From Stichopus chloronotus (lineage: Eukaryota; Echinodermata; Holothuroidea; Aspidochirotida; Stichopodidae), in NCBI GenBank assembly GCA_021234535.1, contig CM037829.1:29422962-29486961 (forward strand): a stretch of 64,000 bases of DNA. Reading direction: 5' to 3'. This document shows positions 24,709 to 36,560 of this stretch, one piece after another. The notes beneath the pieces are model-generated. The model was not told where the DNA came from. It saw only the letters and a program-made list of their open reading frames with translations, and made no database searches. The translations under genes and the position numbers were made by a program. How positions within the stretch are numbered: position 1 is the stretch's first letter; every line of letters starts with the position of its first letter.

Positions 24709-25356
24709 TGAAGGCTCTAAACGTCTGCCCCTTCGTTCTCGTAATGTTAACTATCATGGTTTAAAAATATGTAAGTGCAAAGAGAGTACCACTCACATGA
24801 TATGTGCAACACCACAGACAGAAACGTGATCCGAATGTTACTAAGGGGGCCCTCACAGGTGACTACTTCCGTGTGTAAAGTCGATCCGAATTGCATGAGT
24901 GGCTCACCAACCGTAGTCAAACAATGCAAGTCTGCCGATGTACGATAAAATTTATAAACAGGCAAGTCATAAATTCAAAGCTGTGATTTCTTAGATTCGT
25001 TATATTATGACTAAGCACTGGTTAACGGATCACTTAGCCTACGTCATGACAACGCTGTCATTTAATATTGTATGGTGACTAGGGTAATTGGTTTTCCTGG
25101 AAAGGGGGTATTGTCAACTGAGAAAGCATTGATGCCAAACTCAGCTTCCCTACAAGTTCATTAGTTTTATGCTCAATGGCGTAATAAATTAAAGTAACAC
25201 GTTCTGGGTCCACCACTAAATGCTGTCCTAGCTGCGTACATACAGCGTCTTAAATTGCAATGTATGAACTGGGACAATTTTACAGCATACAATCAAGTCA
25301 ACAGTGTCAAGAGTATGTATGTTAGTACCTAACGTCGTTTAATGTTATTGGCAGCT

Positions 25357-25400
25357 TGTGGGTATTTTGTGGGTATTTTTGTGGGCTTTTGTGGGTATAA
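25357..25400 (+). repeat. Short repeat of TTTTGTGGGTA
   Basis: Four imperfect copies of a GTGGG(T/C)-TTTT word follow each other. Small low-complexity array. Confidence 0.65.
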
Positions 25401-25902
25401 CACTTAAGAATATCCCGGATTCACCCCGACAGACGATGCTGTAACAATGCATCCTTTAAACACATTTCAATATATGCGTTAAATTTGGGGAAGAGATTTT
25501 GAAACAGACTTCCAGAAATTTAACTTAATGTTTTATATTTTTTTTATTTGTGATGATATTCCAGCAATTTGTTTAAATTTCACTTTTTGTTCAAAACATG
25601 AAAATTCTAAAAGAATTTGAAACTTCCACCACAGATTGTTCATGTTCAGATGTGTACCGTTCAAGCCTATTCGAACCTTTTTTGATATGTTTTCTGTGAT
25701 AATCTACGTACTGGATTTACACCATACTGTCTTAGCTTTTTAGTGTATTCTTTACTCTTAAAGGAAAACCGTTGTTCAGCCTTCCAAATAGTCCTGATTA
25801 TTAAAGTATAGTTTTTCAAGTGAGAAGACACCATTGTGTATTACAATAAATGTACCTAAAAGGAAAATATGAAGTTTTTATGTATATATTTTTTTATTTC
25901 AG

Positions 25903-25994
25903 TGCAAGTCGCCATGTTGTTGCGAAATTACGTGATCGTGAAGTCTTACATACACCTGCCAATATCACATAGTATTGGCAGTGCATGTGATACG
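25903..25994 (+). CDS. Candidate exon with strong splice sites, unknown gene
   Basis: A long pyrimidine run ending TTTTTTTATTTCAG precedes base 25903, and GATACG followed by GTAAGTCATG ends the stretch at 25994. One of three frames is open for the whole 92 bases (two bases finishing a codon, then 30 codons starting QVAMLLRNYVIV). The peptide is not recognisable. An internal inverted repeat (CTGCCAATA ... TATTGGCAG) argues that the segment may instead be repeat-derived. Confidence 0.25.
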
Positions 25995-28303
25995 GTAAGT
26001 CATGCATTTCCACAATGACGATACGCTGTACAACAACGGAGGAAAGTTTGACGTTATATTTAGAGAGAAGTAATTTCCAAAATAACACCATTACTGTTGT
26101 TATTGTTTGTAAATATACTACATTAAGTGTAGGTTGAGATTGCAACACCCACAACGGTTCCTCTTTAAAAGCATATTGTACTGACACATTTTAAACATAT
26201 TACATGTTGAGCGTTCAAAGCTCAAGGTGGCATTGCATTTACATTCGCATGAGAGCTTCTGATATAAAGCTGACCCACTTATTTTGCACCTTACAAGAAC
26301 TGTTGTCAGTTTGTTATGCAGTAGTTAAAGTTAAAACATTTATCACATTCACACGTCAACATGTAGTAGATCATTCAGTCTTTATCCTGTACTTTTGTAT
26401 TCATCTCATGAGGATATACTTCCAAATCTCCGTCATACAGACTTTCGCAGTCGATTTATCAGAATATGTGCATACATAAATATGCAACATTTTAACGTCT
26501 AATGCAAGGTAAGTGTAGTCTATCTGTATAGTATTTGAGTTTGCTTTCGGTTGTAGATTGCACGTTACTTAGTCTTTCTAATTAGTGCGAGTGTGGTGTT
26601 GAGTGGAGAATAAAATGTGTCAATCACTTCGTCTAGAATAGGCTGTAACTTATTTCTGAAATAAAAAAAATAAATAAAACTAGCTTTGATTGTTTACCAG
26701 ACCCTGCTTTTGTTTGTACGACACCACTATTCACTAAATTATGAAATTTTGTTTTTCACTATTTGGTTTATATTAGCCTCTGTGCTGTGTTTGAAACATT
26801 CATGTACTTGCAATATGGCCGGCGAGTATCCAATATTAAATGCACAGTTGAAATTTCAAGTAGAATATATTTCAACTTAAACCAAATCAAATTATTGAGA
26901 TGAGAAGTTAAGTGAAATTATCCAACTGCAATAAGAGATCTTTCAAAAGAGATACCGTAACTATTGAACAAAAATCTCAAAACATCCTGTAAGAATACCC
27001 CCCATATGAGATGTGTCGATGTGAAATATATTTTAAAAGCTGTTAGTAACACATGCACATCTTTTACATGAAGCATTCAAGTGTTGCCACCGACTTCTCT
27101 AAATGTCAAAGTTGATATCAGCGGTTTATATCCATTTAATTATAAGACTTTACACCTGGATAAATATTTCCTTCACAAAATGTATTTTTAATTGATTAAA
27201 AATTTGAAATTACTGATCGTTGAACTAGTTCTCCTGAATTTTCTGGCTAAAAAAGTCAAATCAATAAATTATCTTTATGAGTCGACCTGATTCGGAAGTC
27301 TGTCTTTATTATAATACTTTGTATGAGTTTATGTTACAAAATAAAGAGAGGAGAGAGGAACCACGAGACTTTAAAGTGAAAATAATTAGCGTCGCACGAA
27401 GGGGGTGGGGATGCCGTCACCGAGGGGGTGGAAGTAATCTGATAATTAAAGCTATCTCGCCAACTTACAAATTGTAGATTGTATTAGGTCTTGCCCTTGT
27501 TTTCCGTACATGCGTGAATTGGTTTCAGTGTCTCAAAAGTCATATATTCACACAAGGTAACATTGACACGATGAACGGCAACTAAACGGGGTACGGCAAC
27601 GTATAAACGAACCTTAAAAAAGAACTTCAAATTGTTATTAGGGTAAAGAGTCCATCTCCTGGCTGCTGCTTTTTTTCTTTTTCTCTTTGCTTATTATTAT
27701 TATAGATGACAACGAGTCACGTTTGTCCTATAGAAGATGATTCTCAAATAACCGAGCCAAATGTTTATAACAAGAAAAGAAATAAACGGATAGGGTATAC
27801 CTAACTTTTAAGAATCAAATGGCAATTATGAAAATAAGAAGAGAGAATAAATGCAACACGAAGATTTGTGAATCCTCTCATCCGTCCATCTCCATGGGGA
27901 GTTTCTGGAACATGGAAATTTGCACTCATATCACTCAGAGTGGCGATAAAACCAATTTTACTGCAATATAACGGATGCAGCGCTTCATCTAAAAGGAATT
28001 GAAAGATACTGTCACGTGACTCGATGATTGCTATCGATTTAATGAAAATTGAAATAGGCATCGATAAAGAGGAAATTCGGATAGATACGACAATAATTTT
28101 AAATGGATGTTTAGAAAATAATGTGTAACAATTGATTACACTGATGGATCCTTTTAAAAAATGTGTTATTTTTAAAAGTATATACCAGCTTTCTTTCACC
28201 AATGAATCTCATAGCCTCGTATTACAATTATTTGAGTATAACAGAGTGCACCTCCCTTTCACACCTTATCTCTGATAATATGCCGAAACGGGGTTAAATT
28301 TCC

Positions 28304-29283
28304 TTAAGCCCGGTTCACACCGCACCGAATACCCACGACCCGACGAGACTGCGTTGGATATAATCGTGGCGGTGTGGCCAGCCCTACGACTACGATTCCA
28401 TCGATTTTCGTGAGCCGTCGGCCCTATTAAACATGTCCAAACCTAGTTTGCTCACCTGCGATCCGACAAACAGTTGTTTGTAATTAAGTCAATGAGAAAG
28501 TAACATACAGTCACATGACAGCTCTGCTCGACACGGAACCTGACCAACAATTAAATAACAAACATGTATAACATTCTGAATCCAAGAAATGCTTGAAATT
28601 ACGTAGATATAGAGACCATGCATGTGCAATCCGACTTTGTAAGCTCACTGGAATACTAACATTATTTAACAAGACAAGGCGGAAATGTGCAAGGCACTTG
28701 AGATTAGTTACAAAAACAAGGCAAAACAGAATACTTTTCATAGATGGCATTTTACTATGTGATTACGTGCGACCATGCATGTATACACAAACACCTTCGC
28801 AATAACGTGGTATAATTTTGTAATTGGGAGATTCGGCTCTCATAAATCATGGACATATTTGGAACAATACATCCTGTGTTACCACTTTGATGAAGGACTT
28901 TTGGTTTTACAAACACGTAAAATATCCATAATGTTTCATGTATTTTGGCTTATGAAAGTTTACAAGGTACTAAAAAGAATACTTGGACTGTGCTTTCGCA
29001 CTGTTAAACAAATGAGACAAAACAGCTAGAGCTTCAGCACATTTCTATATACATGTCTATGCATTGGCGACATCTCGTGAAATTCAACTGAGAGGCGTTT
29101 GTAGGATAATTCTTCACTGCCACCCAGGTCTACGATACCCCATCTCTCAGGGTCGGTGCAGTGTGGCATGGTGTCGTCGTAATGATGGGAGACCCCACAC
29201 TGTCTACAACTTTTTCACGACCGTCTACGATTGCTGAGTTTGGTCGGATCGTGTGTAGTCGAAGTGGTGTGAGCAGCGCTTTA
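28304..29283. mobile_element. Non-autonomous PIF/Harbinger-like element with TTA duplications
   Basis: The body is 28307-29280. The left end AGCCCGGTTCACACCGCACC and the right end read on the other strand, AGCGCTGCTCACACCACTTC, agree at about 16 of the first 22 bases, and similarity continues inward (CACGACCCGACGAGACT against CACGATCCGACCAAACT), giving imperfect arms near 47 bases. Both sides carry TTA (28304-28306 and 29281-29283), the duplication PIF/Harbinger elements make. The 974-base body has only small chance frames, so it would need transposase supplied elsewhere. Confidence 0.65.
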
Positions 29284-32011
29284 GACAAGTAGATCTAGCC
29301 ACATTAAAGGGATACCGTGCTTAGGCAAAAAAAACCAAAAAAAAAACATTAAATTTCCTGTCCACAAGTTTAGTAACTCTGTATTTTAATCTGCAATATT
29401 CAGAAAATTTGAGAAAATGAATAAGTTTCAGGTGAACAATTCTGCCATATGATTTCAAAGTCTTATAACATAATCATAAAAAGTGTGAAATACGATGATT
29501 GATAGTTTTCATTCCACTTAACTGTGCCCTTCTTTGAACAAGAGGACGAGCCGATAAGAAGTATGAATATTCAGTTGGTCGAAGCAGCTGATCACTGACG
29601 TTGCAATGAGGCGATCAGGTTGTAGGTTATTTGAAAACACGGTGCTTCTTTTAACCATATTATAATTGCCGATGCCGATCAAGAAGCGACGACTATGTTT
29701 TCGATACACCAATGAGACCTGTACTGTTGCATATCCATTGTGTAGGCGTCTGACGTAAGAGCGGTTAATTGTCAAGCGTGATTTCTGTTTTTTTTTACTC
29801 TCTTTATGCCGTTTCCGTTTCTTCTCAAACTGATAAATGTCATTTTCTTTCATGGAATAACGTACTTCGTTCACGAATAACCTCTGGCGTGTACTTAAAA
29901 TTAATACAAACTTACGATAAAACATAACTTTATCGTTATACTTCTGTTTTTTTTTTCGTATACGCGTAATTACTTTAGTATACAATCCTTCTTCATATTG
30001 GCATTAACGTGACAGTATACAACATCCTTTTACCAAACAAAAGCTCTCATATTCGTGATCCCGAAACAAATAAATTTGCTTGCAACGTTTTGATGTTATT
30101 ATGGTTTATGTACTAATCAATTACAGTGGGAGTTTAGACAAGTGTGAAAATTGTTTTTGATACATGGGAAATTAATAACCATTAAAAGAAGTTCTTGATT
30201 TCTACATATCTTTTCCACATATATTGAAGCATATGGGACAATCAGTATAGTTACGCTTTCGTCATTTTGAACAAAATAGTTCTGATAAATCAAGTAAAAT
30301 ATAAGTTATGAACAAAGTGGTAAAGATCACCGAAAAAGGGTATGAAACATGTGAATAATATAACATTTGTTGCTGTACTGTTTTGAAGGTCAAAGGTGAA
30401 TTACAGAATGAAAAAGCAACAGATCTTCATTGTAACGAAGTGAATGCCATTAAACAGTAGGGTGACTAATACTGATTGATAAAATTAATGTAATCTATTT
30501 GAAAGACCTCGAAGTATAATGTCAAACATATCAAAGGCAAAGTGAGTAAATTAATCTAAAGTAAGTTATGGTTCAGTGGAAAAGAGTCACATTTATCAGT
30601 GAATAACACATGACCGAAATCAAATATCAAACTCAGAGGCCTGTAAACAAAGTTCTCCAATAACTTAACCTCGTTTCTGCATTTTACACTTTACTTATTC
30701 TCTTGAAAGCCTGTCACAGTTTTTCATTTATTTTAGGTTAGTCAAGAGTACTTTTTGGTTTGCTTTTTTCTCCTCCAAATAGAGAGAAGTAAAGATGAAG
30801 GAATGGAGATGGTATCGCACGTGTTTACATTATTGTTTTATTGTTGTCATTTTTGTTAATGAAGTTGTTATTGAAGGCATTTTGTTTAGTGACTGAAAAG
30901 CTGTTTACCCGGCTATGATAAATGGAAATTACAAGCAAAGTTTCAAAGTTTATCCTACGAAAGCTGACGTAGACGACCAGAAACTCCTAAATTGTGTCAT
31001 GAAATTCTTGTCACGTTTAAAAGTGTATGGACGTTATGGGTTACAAGTCGTCCCTTGCAAGTACAGTATGTTGTGTGTCAAGACCTTACCGTTCAACACT
31101 ATGCACACGTTCTATGTTCAGATGATGCTAATACCTCCGCTCTTCAGGAGTGCTTAATGAAAATAATATCCTGAAACCCTCATGCAATGCAAAACAACCT
31201 ATCGAAGCATCAAATATATACACCACGTCTAATCAAAAATCCTCTGGATGGACCAGCTGAGACAAGACAAATATTTGTGATGGAATGGAGAAAACGGAAA
31301 ATGAATAAATGGAAGGATACTAAAAGAAGTGCTATAAAATTTGAAGCAGGTTTATTTTATTGCTTGTTTAGTGACCAGGGAATACGGATGGCTCCGCCAA
31401 TCAGAAAGTCGCAGGCGGGACGTGTGTTTACAATAGCGGTTGAAAATATGAAAGGAATACGAATTGTTGAAGGTCCGTCGTCTTGGTTACAGTATTTTGA
31501 TGCACACTTACGTCTTAGGTTATCGTATATCGAATGACAGTTACAATATTTCAGTCTTCATTCATGACTTTACACACGATTCGTTTTTGCATGAAGTGGC
31601 CATTAACGTATTACATTTCTTAGACAAAACATTAATAGTTCCAGTCTGAAGTATATTTTAATGGAGCAGATAAGAATATACAGAAGAAGATAAAAATATA
31701 TATTTATATCTCCGGCAAACCATTGTGATGACAAATCAGATGATAAATATATTTGCTTTCTTTTATAGTTTGAAACCGTGTTCGTTATCACAACCCTGCT
31801 GAGCCCACGTTTGCTGCCATGCCACCCCCCCCCCCCCCCTCGCCACTTCTCTTCCATTCCACTGGCGACCTACAGCAAAAATTGTGGCACCGACTTTGCT
31901 TTGACAAGTCATCTTATTTAAGAATATAGAGCAGACTAACCCATAACGTTTCACACAGTGACATTTATCAAATGTATGAATACAATTCTGACATTAGTTG
32001 TATTTTCTCAG
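29284..32011. other. Sequence without a supported gene
   Basis: A 155-codon minus-strand frame (29518-29985) and a 116-codon plus-strand frame (31187-31537) are the longest here but lack recognisable domains, splice context or coding composition. A C tract lies at about 31825-31838. Confidence 0.35.
31825..31838 (+). repeat. C tract
   Basis: Fourteen or more C residues after GCCA, one of several such tracts in the window. Confidence 0.85.
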
Positions 32012-32082
32012 GCACTGACTGGAGCGTACTGCCAGCTTCTGTGGTAGAAGTCATCACACCGTCAGTGAATGTTGTATATTAA
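32012..32082 (+). CDS. Candidate terminal exon, unknown gene
   Basis: TTAGTTGTATTTTCTCAG is a textbook acceptor. After it, two bases finish a codon and 22 sense codons follow, beginning TDWSVLPASVVEVITPSV, to a TAA at 32080-32082. The other two frames stop early. AATAAA occurs about 370 bases downstream near 32453. The peptide has normal protein composition but is too short to identify, and no upstream exon could be tied to it with confidence. Confidence 0.3.
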
Positions 32083-33625
32083 TTCGGTTGATTCGAGAAG
32101 CCATGTTTGCCACATCGGGTCGGGTAATTGAGTCAGATTACATGGGAAGGCATGTAAACGTTGATGTAATTCTTGTTTGAGATTTGAATTATCAACACTT
32201 TACTAATAGACTTCAGTTTGGCTATTGCAAAGATGAATTAGATGAAGGTGAATATATAAAAATGTTGTCGAAAAATGTCAGAAAGTGTAGAACTTTCGAA
32301 GACATAAAAGCACCAAAATGACAGAGCAGTGTCTCAGCATAACATAGTAGTATCCTAAATCCGACTATACCAGTTACAATGAATGACTGGTCTGAAGAAT
32401 CGACGAAGGGTGTGGTTGTTTCGTGCTCAAGGAGCAACAATTAACTATTAATTAATAAATTTTGCCGAGCTTTGACTTCAGTAATAATTTTCCGTCGTAA
32501 TCAGAGCTATACAACGGCTATATACGGCGTTATACCGCTAATACTTCGCTTATCTTGTTCATTCACAGTAAAGATTATAACACTGGTGTGAGCATGCCAA
32601 AGCTAATTCTTAGACACCTTGAAGAACAACTCTGACAAGGGAAACACTAGAAATGAGAGCAAAGAGAGGAGCGAACTACTTTTTATCAAGAGGACTCAAA
32701 TATTAGCATTTACGGATAAACGTGATACCGAAACTATACCTAAGAGTTTTGTCGCTAATATTACGTAATAAGCAGTTCTGCCATATTTCCATCTGACTCA
32801 TTGATAAACCGGACTCACTCCTGTAACGCATACATCTTCTATACATCGTAGGCAAACACATGCCATTAATAAAGCTGTTACATGAAGAATCCTATGCATT
32901 GGATAGTTTCAGTGAGGTCATCAATTTTCTTCCCAGTTTTTCAAAAAGGCTATATCGTTTCTAGAACTGAAGGATATAATACCGTACTTGTATGCTCCAT
33001 TTTAGGACTCGACAACATTTCCTGATGTAGATTTATCAAAATATGAATTCTCACTGAAACTTCATTCATTCATTTTTCACGGAGAAAGTATTCACAATCT
33101 TTTCGTCTTATTACATGAATCAATTGCGTAATACGCGTGATGATGTTTCAACCAAATTACTTCATTTTTAGTGATTTTCACCGAGATCCTGCCCGAAAAT
33201 CTCATTTCTAGGGCAGACTTTCGACTGTGTCATTGAATGAGATGTAAGCACTTAACGAAGTGGCCAATCAGAACAAAAATCGGACAATAGACTGTTTTCA
33301 AGTTGGCTTTTAATGCATTGTGAGCTCGTTAAAGCACTAGTTTTGGGGGTCACTCAATATGCTCTACATTTAAAAATCCTCATTTAGTCTGTCCGTTTTA
33401 CTTTAACCGATGCAATATTCCTTTATCTCTCTCTCATAATATCCATGTTAATGACTTTCAAATAAGCTCGGACAAGTTAATTGAGCGACGCAGTTGCAGC
33501 GGTTCCTCTATGTCACTAATTCGACAAAAGCAAGAGGCTCAGTAAGAGATGTCCAGCTAATATGTTTGAAAGGAAGGCACAAATCTTTATATTTTTCCCT
33601 TTTATCAATTTTTGTGTTGGACAAG

Positions 33626-33686
33626 TTCAAGCAATTACAGGCCATGGAACAGGCTGGAATGAATCCTGACGACTCAGACCAACAAG
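33626..33686 (+). CDS. Candidate exon 1 of a possible long-intron gene
   Basis: A pyrimidine-rich run (TTTTTCCCTTTTATCAATTT) leads to GGACAAG. The following 61 bases read FKQLQAMEQAGMNPDDSDQQ and end with one base of the next codon before GTTAAATG. A closer alternative acceptor is ATTACAG at 33634-33640, in the same frame. The peptide is hydrophilic and acidic at its end. If not spliced, the frame stops at TAA 33689-33691. The donor is weaker than consensus, but the phase fits the stretches at 36546 and 40916. Family not recognised. Confidence 0.4.
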
Positions 33687-36545
33687 GTTAAATGAGGATG
33701 GAGTTTATAGTATCCTTCTAATACCTGCAAAATATTGCAGCTTCCAAGTTAAGTTCGTGATAGCACTATTTGGCACAAACGTAAACATTTTCAGAAATTA
33801 ATGTATAAACAACTCTTTCATACACATGAGTGTGATATACCATAGATGCCGTGTTCAAACGAATTTGGTATTCTGATGTGTGCTTTAAAGTTACTAAACC
33901 GTGTCAAGATTGTTCTCACGGTTAGTTTCATTTTCAGGTTTAGTATATTTTATCTGCACAACCATTAATAGTTATGTTATGTAAAGCAAGCCGGATTCTT
34001 ACATCCAACGATAAATATGTTTCTTCTTGGTCCAAGTTCAGCGATGACCTTCAGGACTCCCAGCTCCTCCTGTGACGTCACTCTTCAGAAGATCTGTTAC
34101 CATTAGTCATTTTAACTGCTGTCTATACTTTCTTGTTTTTACGATGTCTCTTAATCAGGTTATATACACAAGAAAAGACACTAAAATAGTTCGTTACAAT
34201 ATGCATCTACTTCAGTCACAACATGTACACGTATGACAAAGTTACATACCCTGCTTTTTACCTTGTCGGTTATTTGTTTAATGACTTTCCACCTCAAAAG
34301 ATCGAGACTTTAATTGATTTGTAAATATTTAACAAAAACACAAACAAACCCACCAAAGTCATCAAGGTGACACGTTAGGTGATGCTATAATTGTGTTCGC
34401 TCTGAGTGTTGTGTGTACAATCCTGTACAGTATTGTCATGTAACTACCATCAAATCAACGTCTTTGATTTCTAAACCGTGATTGGTTGATTAGTAATACT
34501 CCCGCTCTCTTAACTGATTTGACCGTTATTCAGGTGGTTAATGCTTGTACTTGAGAGGTAATTTTAGAATTATCTGATACAAATCAGAACTTGAGGAAAT
34601 AATACAACAAAAACCTTAATCTAATCTTCACCATTAAGCTTAATTTTATTGGACGCAACATTCAAATTTTCTCAAGGACCTTATGCTCCCTACAGCTGGA
34701 AAGTGTATTGATGACATAATTCGCATGCCATGTCAGTCAATGGCCCAGAGATATACAGATAAGCATGCTCTTACTTGAACATTTACTGTGTTGATAGGAC
34801 ACCCAAGGCCTAAATTTCACCTTCCTGGTAGAGCATAGAGTCCTTGAGTCACAGTAAGGGTCCAGATCCTCGAATTAAGCACAACTTGTTTGTTTTTCAA
34901 ATAATCAAGGGACGTGTTAACGGTTGTTTGGCCAATGCAGAAAACCTCCAGACCACATACATAACGACTCCACTGCAAACAAACCTCTGGTATATCACTC
35001 TGGGGGCTTTACCTCAATTGCATTCATAGTACTGAACGTGTTTCATATTTTTAAACAGACTCTTTCTCCCTCCAGATCCAGTAATTAATCTTTTCGCTGC
35101 ATGCGTAGGCGCAAAATAAGTGCTGACGTATGCGCACATTCTCACTGAGATGACCGCCGCATATCCATCTGACGCCATAGAATTTTAAGACCCTCTACCA
35201 AGGAAACTAAACAATTATTTTATTTGTCTCTTTTCTACTATATGTTATTATTTTCTTCTGTTTTCATGTAATGGATATAAAATCGATTGCAAACCTAGAA
35301 TTTTTCAGGTATCTTGGCCTCATCTCATCAGTAAAAACACGTTTGCCGGAAGGTTATGGGGGCTGAAATTCTTTCCATCATCGAACAAAAATCGACTTTC
35401 GCCACTTTATTATCTCCAATTATATCTTGCCAGTCAAATGTTTGTTACATACCAAATAGTTATACTGCCTTGAAATGACTTCAAGACTGCGTAAAAATAT
35501 CAGATTCTCTTTTAACTACCTTGGTTAAAACTTGATTGGGAAAATCGAAAGGGGTAAAAATGGATACTAAAAAGAAAAAAAAACAAATGATAAGAAAATT
35601 CAGTGTCTATAAACCAGGTCATCTAAAAAGTCAGAATTCATGCAAGTTTTATATACGTGTGTCTCTCGTGCTACAGTCACAGGCTACATCTATGCATTGT
35701 TGACTGTAAGTATAAGCGGGTAGGCAGAGAAGACGGAATGGCGTTGGTTTGAATGAGGATCTATGACCTAGGCCTTCATACAAATGATCCAACCGAACAC
35801 CAGAGTTATGACAAATACCTTCTGAGAGTTGGTTATCTTGTATAATTGTTTTGATAATACAAATGATCAGAAAAGCCAAAGAAGTCAATCACTTTTATAT
35901 TTTTGATACCCTATTGATATCATGTACTGGAACTGATTTTATTAAGCTGACATCACTCTCAAATCGAAACCGTCAGGGTGAATCGAAATGCAGTTTATAC
36001 CTTAGCTAAATGTGTCTAAATATGCGACCAGGTAATTCTCTGTTTAACAATGCATACAAATGTGCTTTTCTAAACTCCGGAACATAGCAATCTTGATAGG
36101 CTGATTTGCTGAAGTAAGTCCACATTGTTACAAAATGCGCAATTATTGTATATGGTTAGGACTAACTCACTTCCCCTCCCCCCGGTATATATTTTATGAA
36201 TAGGATCAATACATGAATTGATTTCGCTTCTTTCATATTACGGTTTCACATGCTGAGCTAATACAAATATGGTTAAAACAGCTTACTCCTGGCATCCGGC
36301 AACCAGTACTCATCACAGTATGCTTGCAAGCTCTTCCTACAAAGGAACGCATGCTCACTGTGCAGAAAGTAATAAGGATCTTATGGTTCGATTAAGATAG
36401 AGATATTGGTGAAGTATAATGACATGTCACAGTCGCAATAGACGATATCATTAATGTACATATGCGGATGTTTTTTCTAACTTTATATGACATTTAAACT
36501 TATATTTATCGTTCACAGGCAAGTTCTAATATGTTTTTTTTTTAG

Positions 36546-36560
36546 AATCTCTACAGGAAA
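36546..36560 (+). CDS. Candidate 15-nt microexon
   Basis: Ten T residues and AG come immediately before, and GGAAA followed by GTAAGAC immediately after. The 15 bases keep the frame. Inserted between 33686 and 40916 they would read ESLQE and turn the following Asp codon into Asn. Both splice sites are good. Microexons are hard to prove from sequence alone. Confidence 0.3.

Noticed and set aside
27801..28202. Minus-strand frame of 133 codons and an overlapping plus-strand frame
   Set aside because: Both strands are open over the same bases, with only a moderate acceptor for the plus frame; neither is convincing.
29518..29985. Minus-strand open frame of 155 codons, Lys/Arg-rich
   Set aside because: No domain, no splice context and no upstream signal. 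Its basic stretch comes from T-rich plus-strand runs.
30783..30811. Possible 29-nt exon after a long pyrimidine tract
   Set aside because: Weak GTATCG donor and several readable frames; likely chance.
34820..34875. tRNA-like stretch with TGGTAGAGC and GGTCCAGATCC
   Set aside because: The B-box departs at two positions and acceptor arms do not pair; possibly a decayed tRNA-derived SINE.
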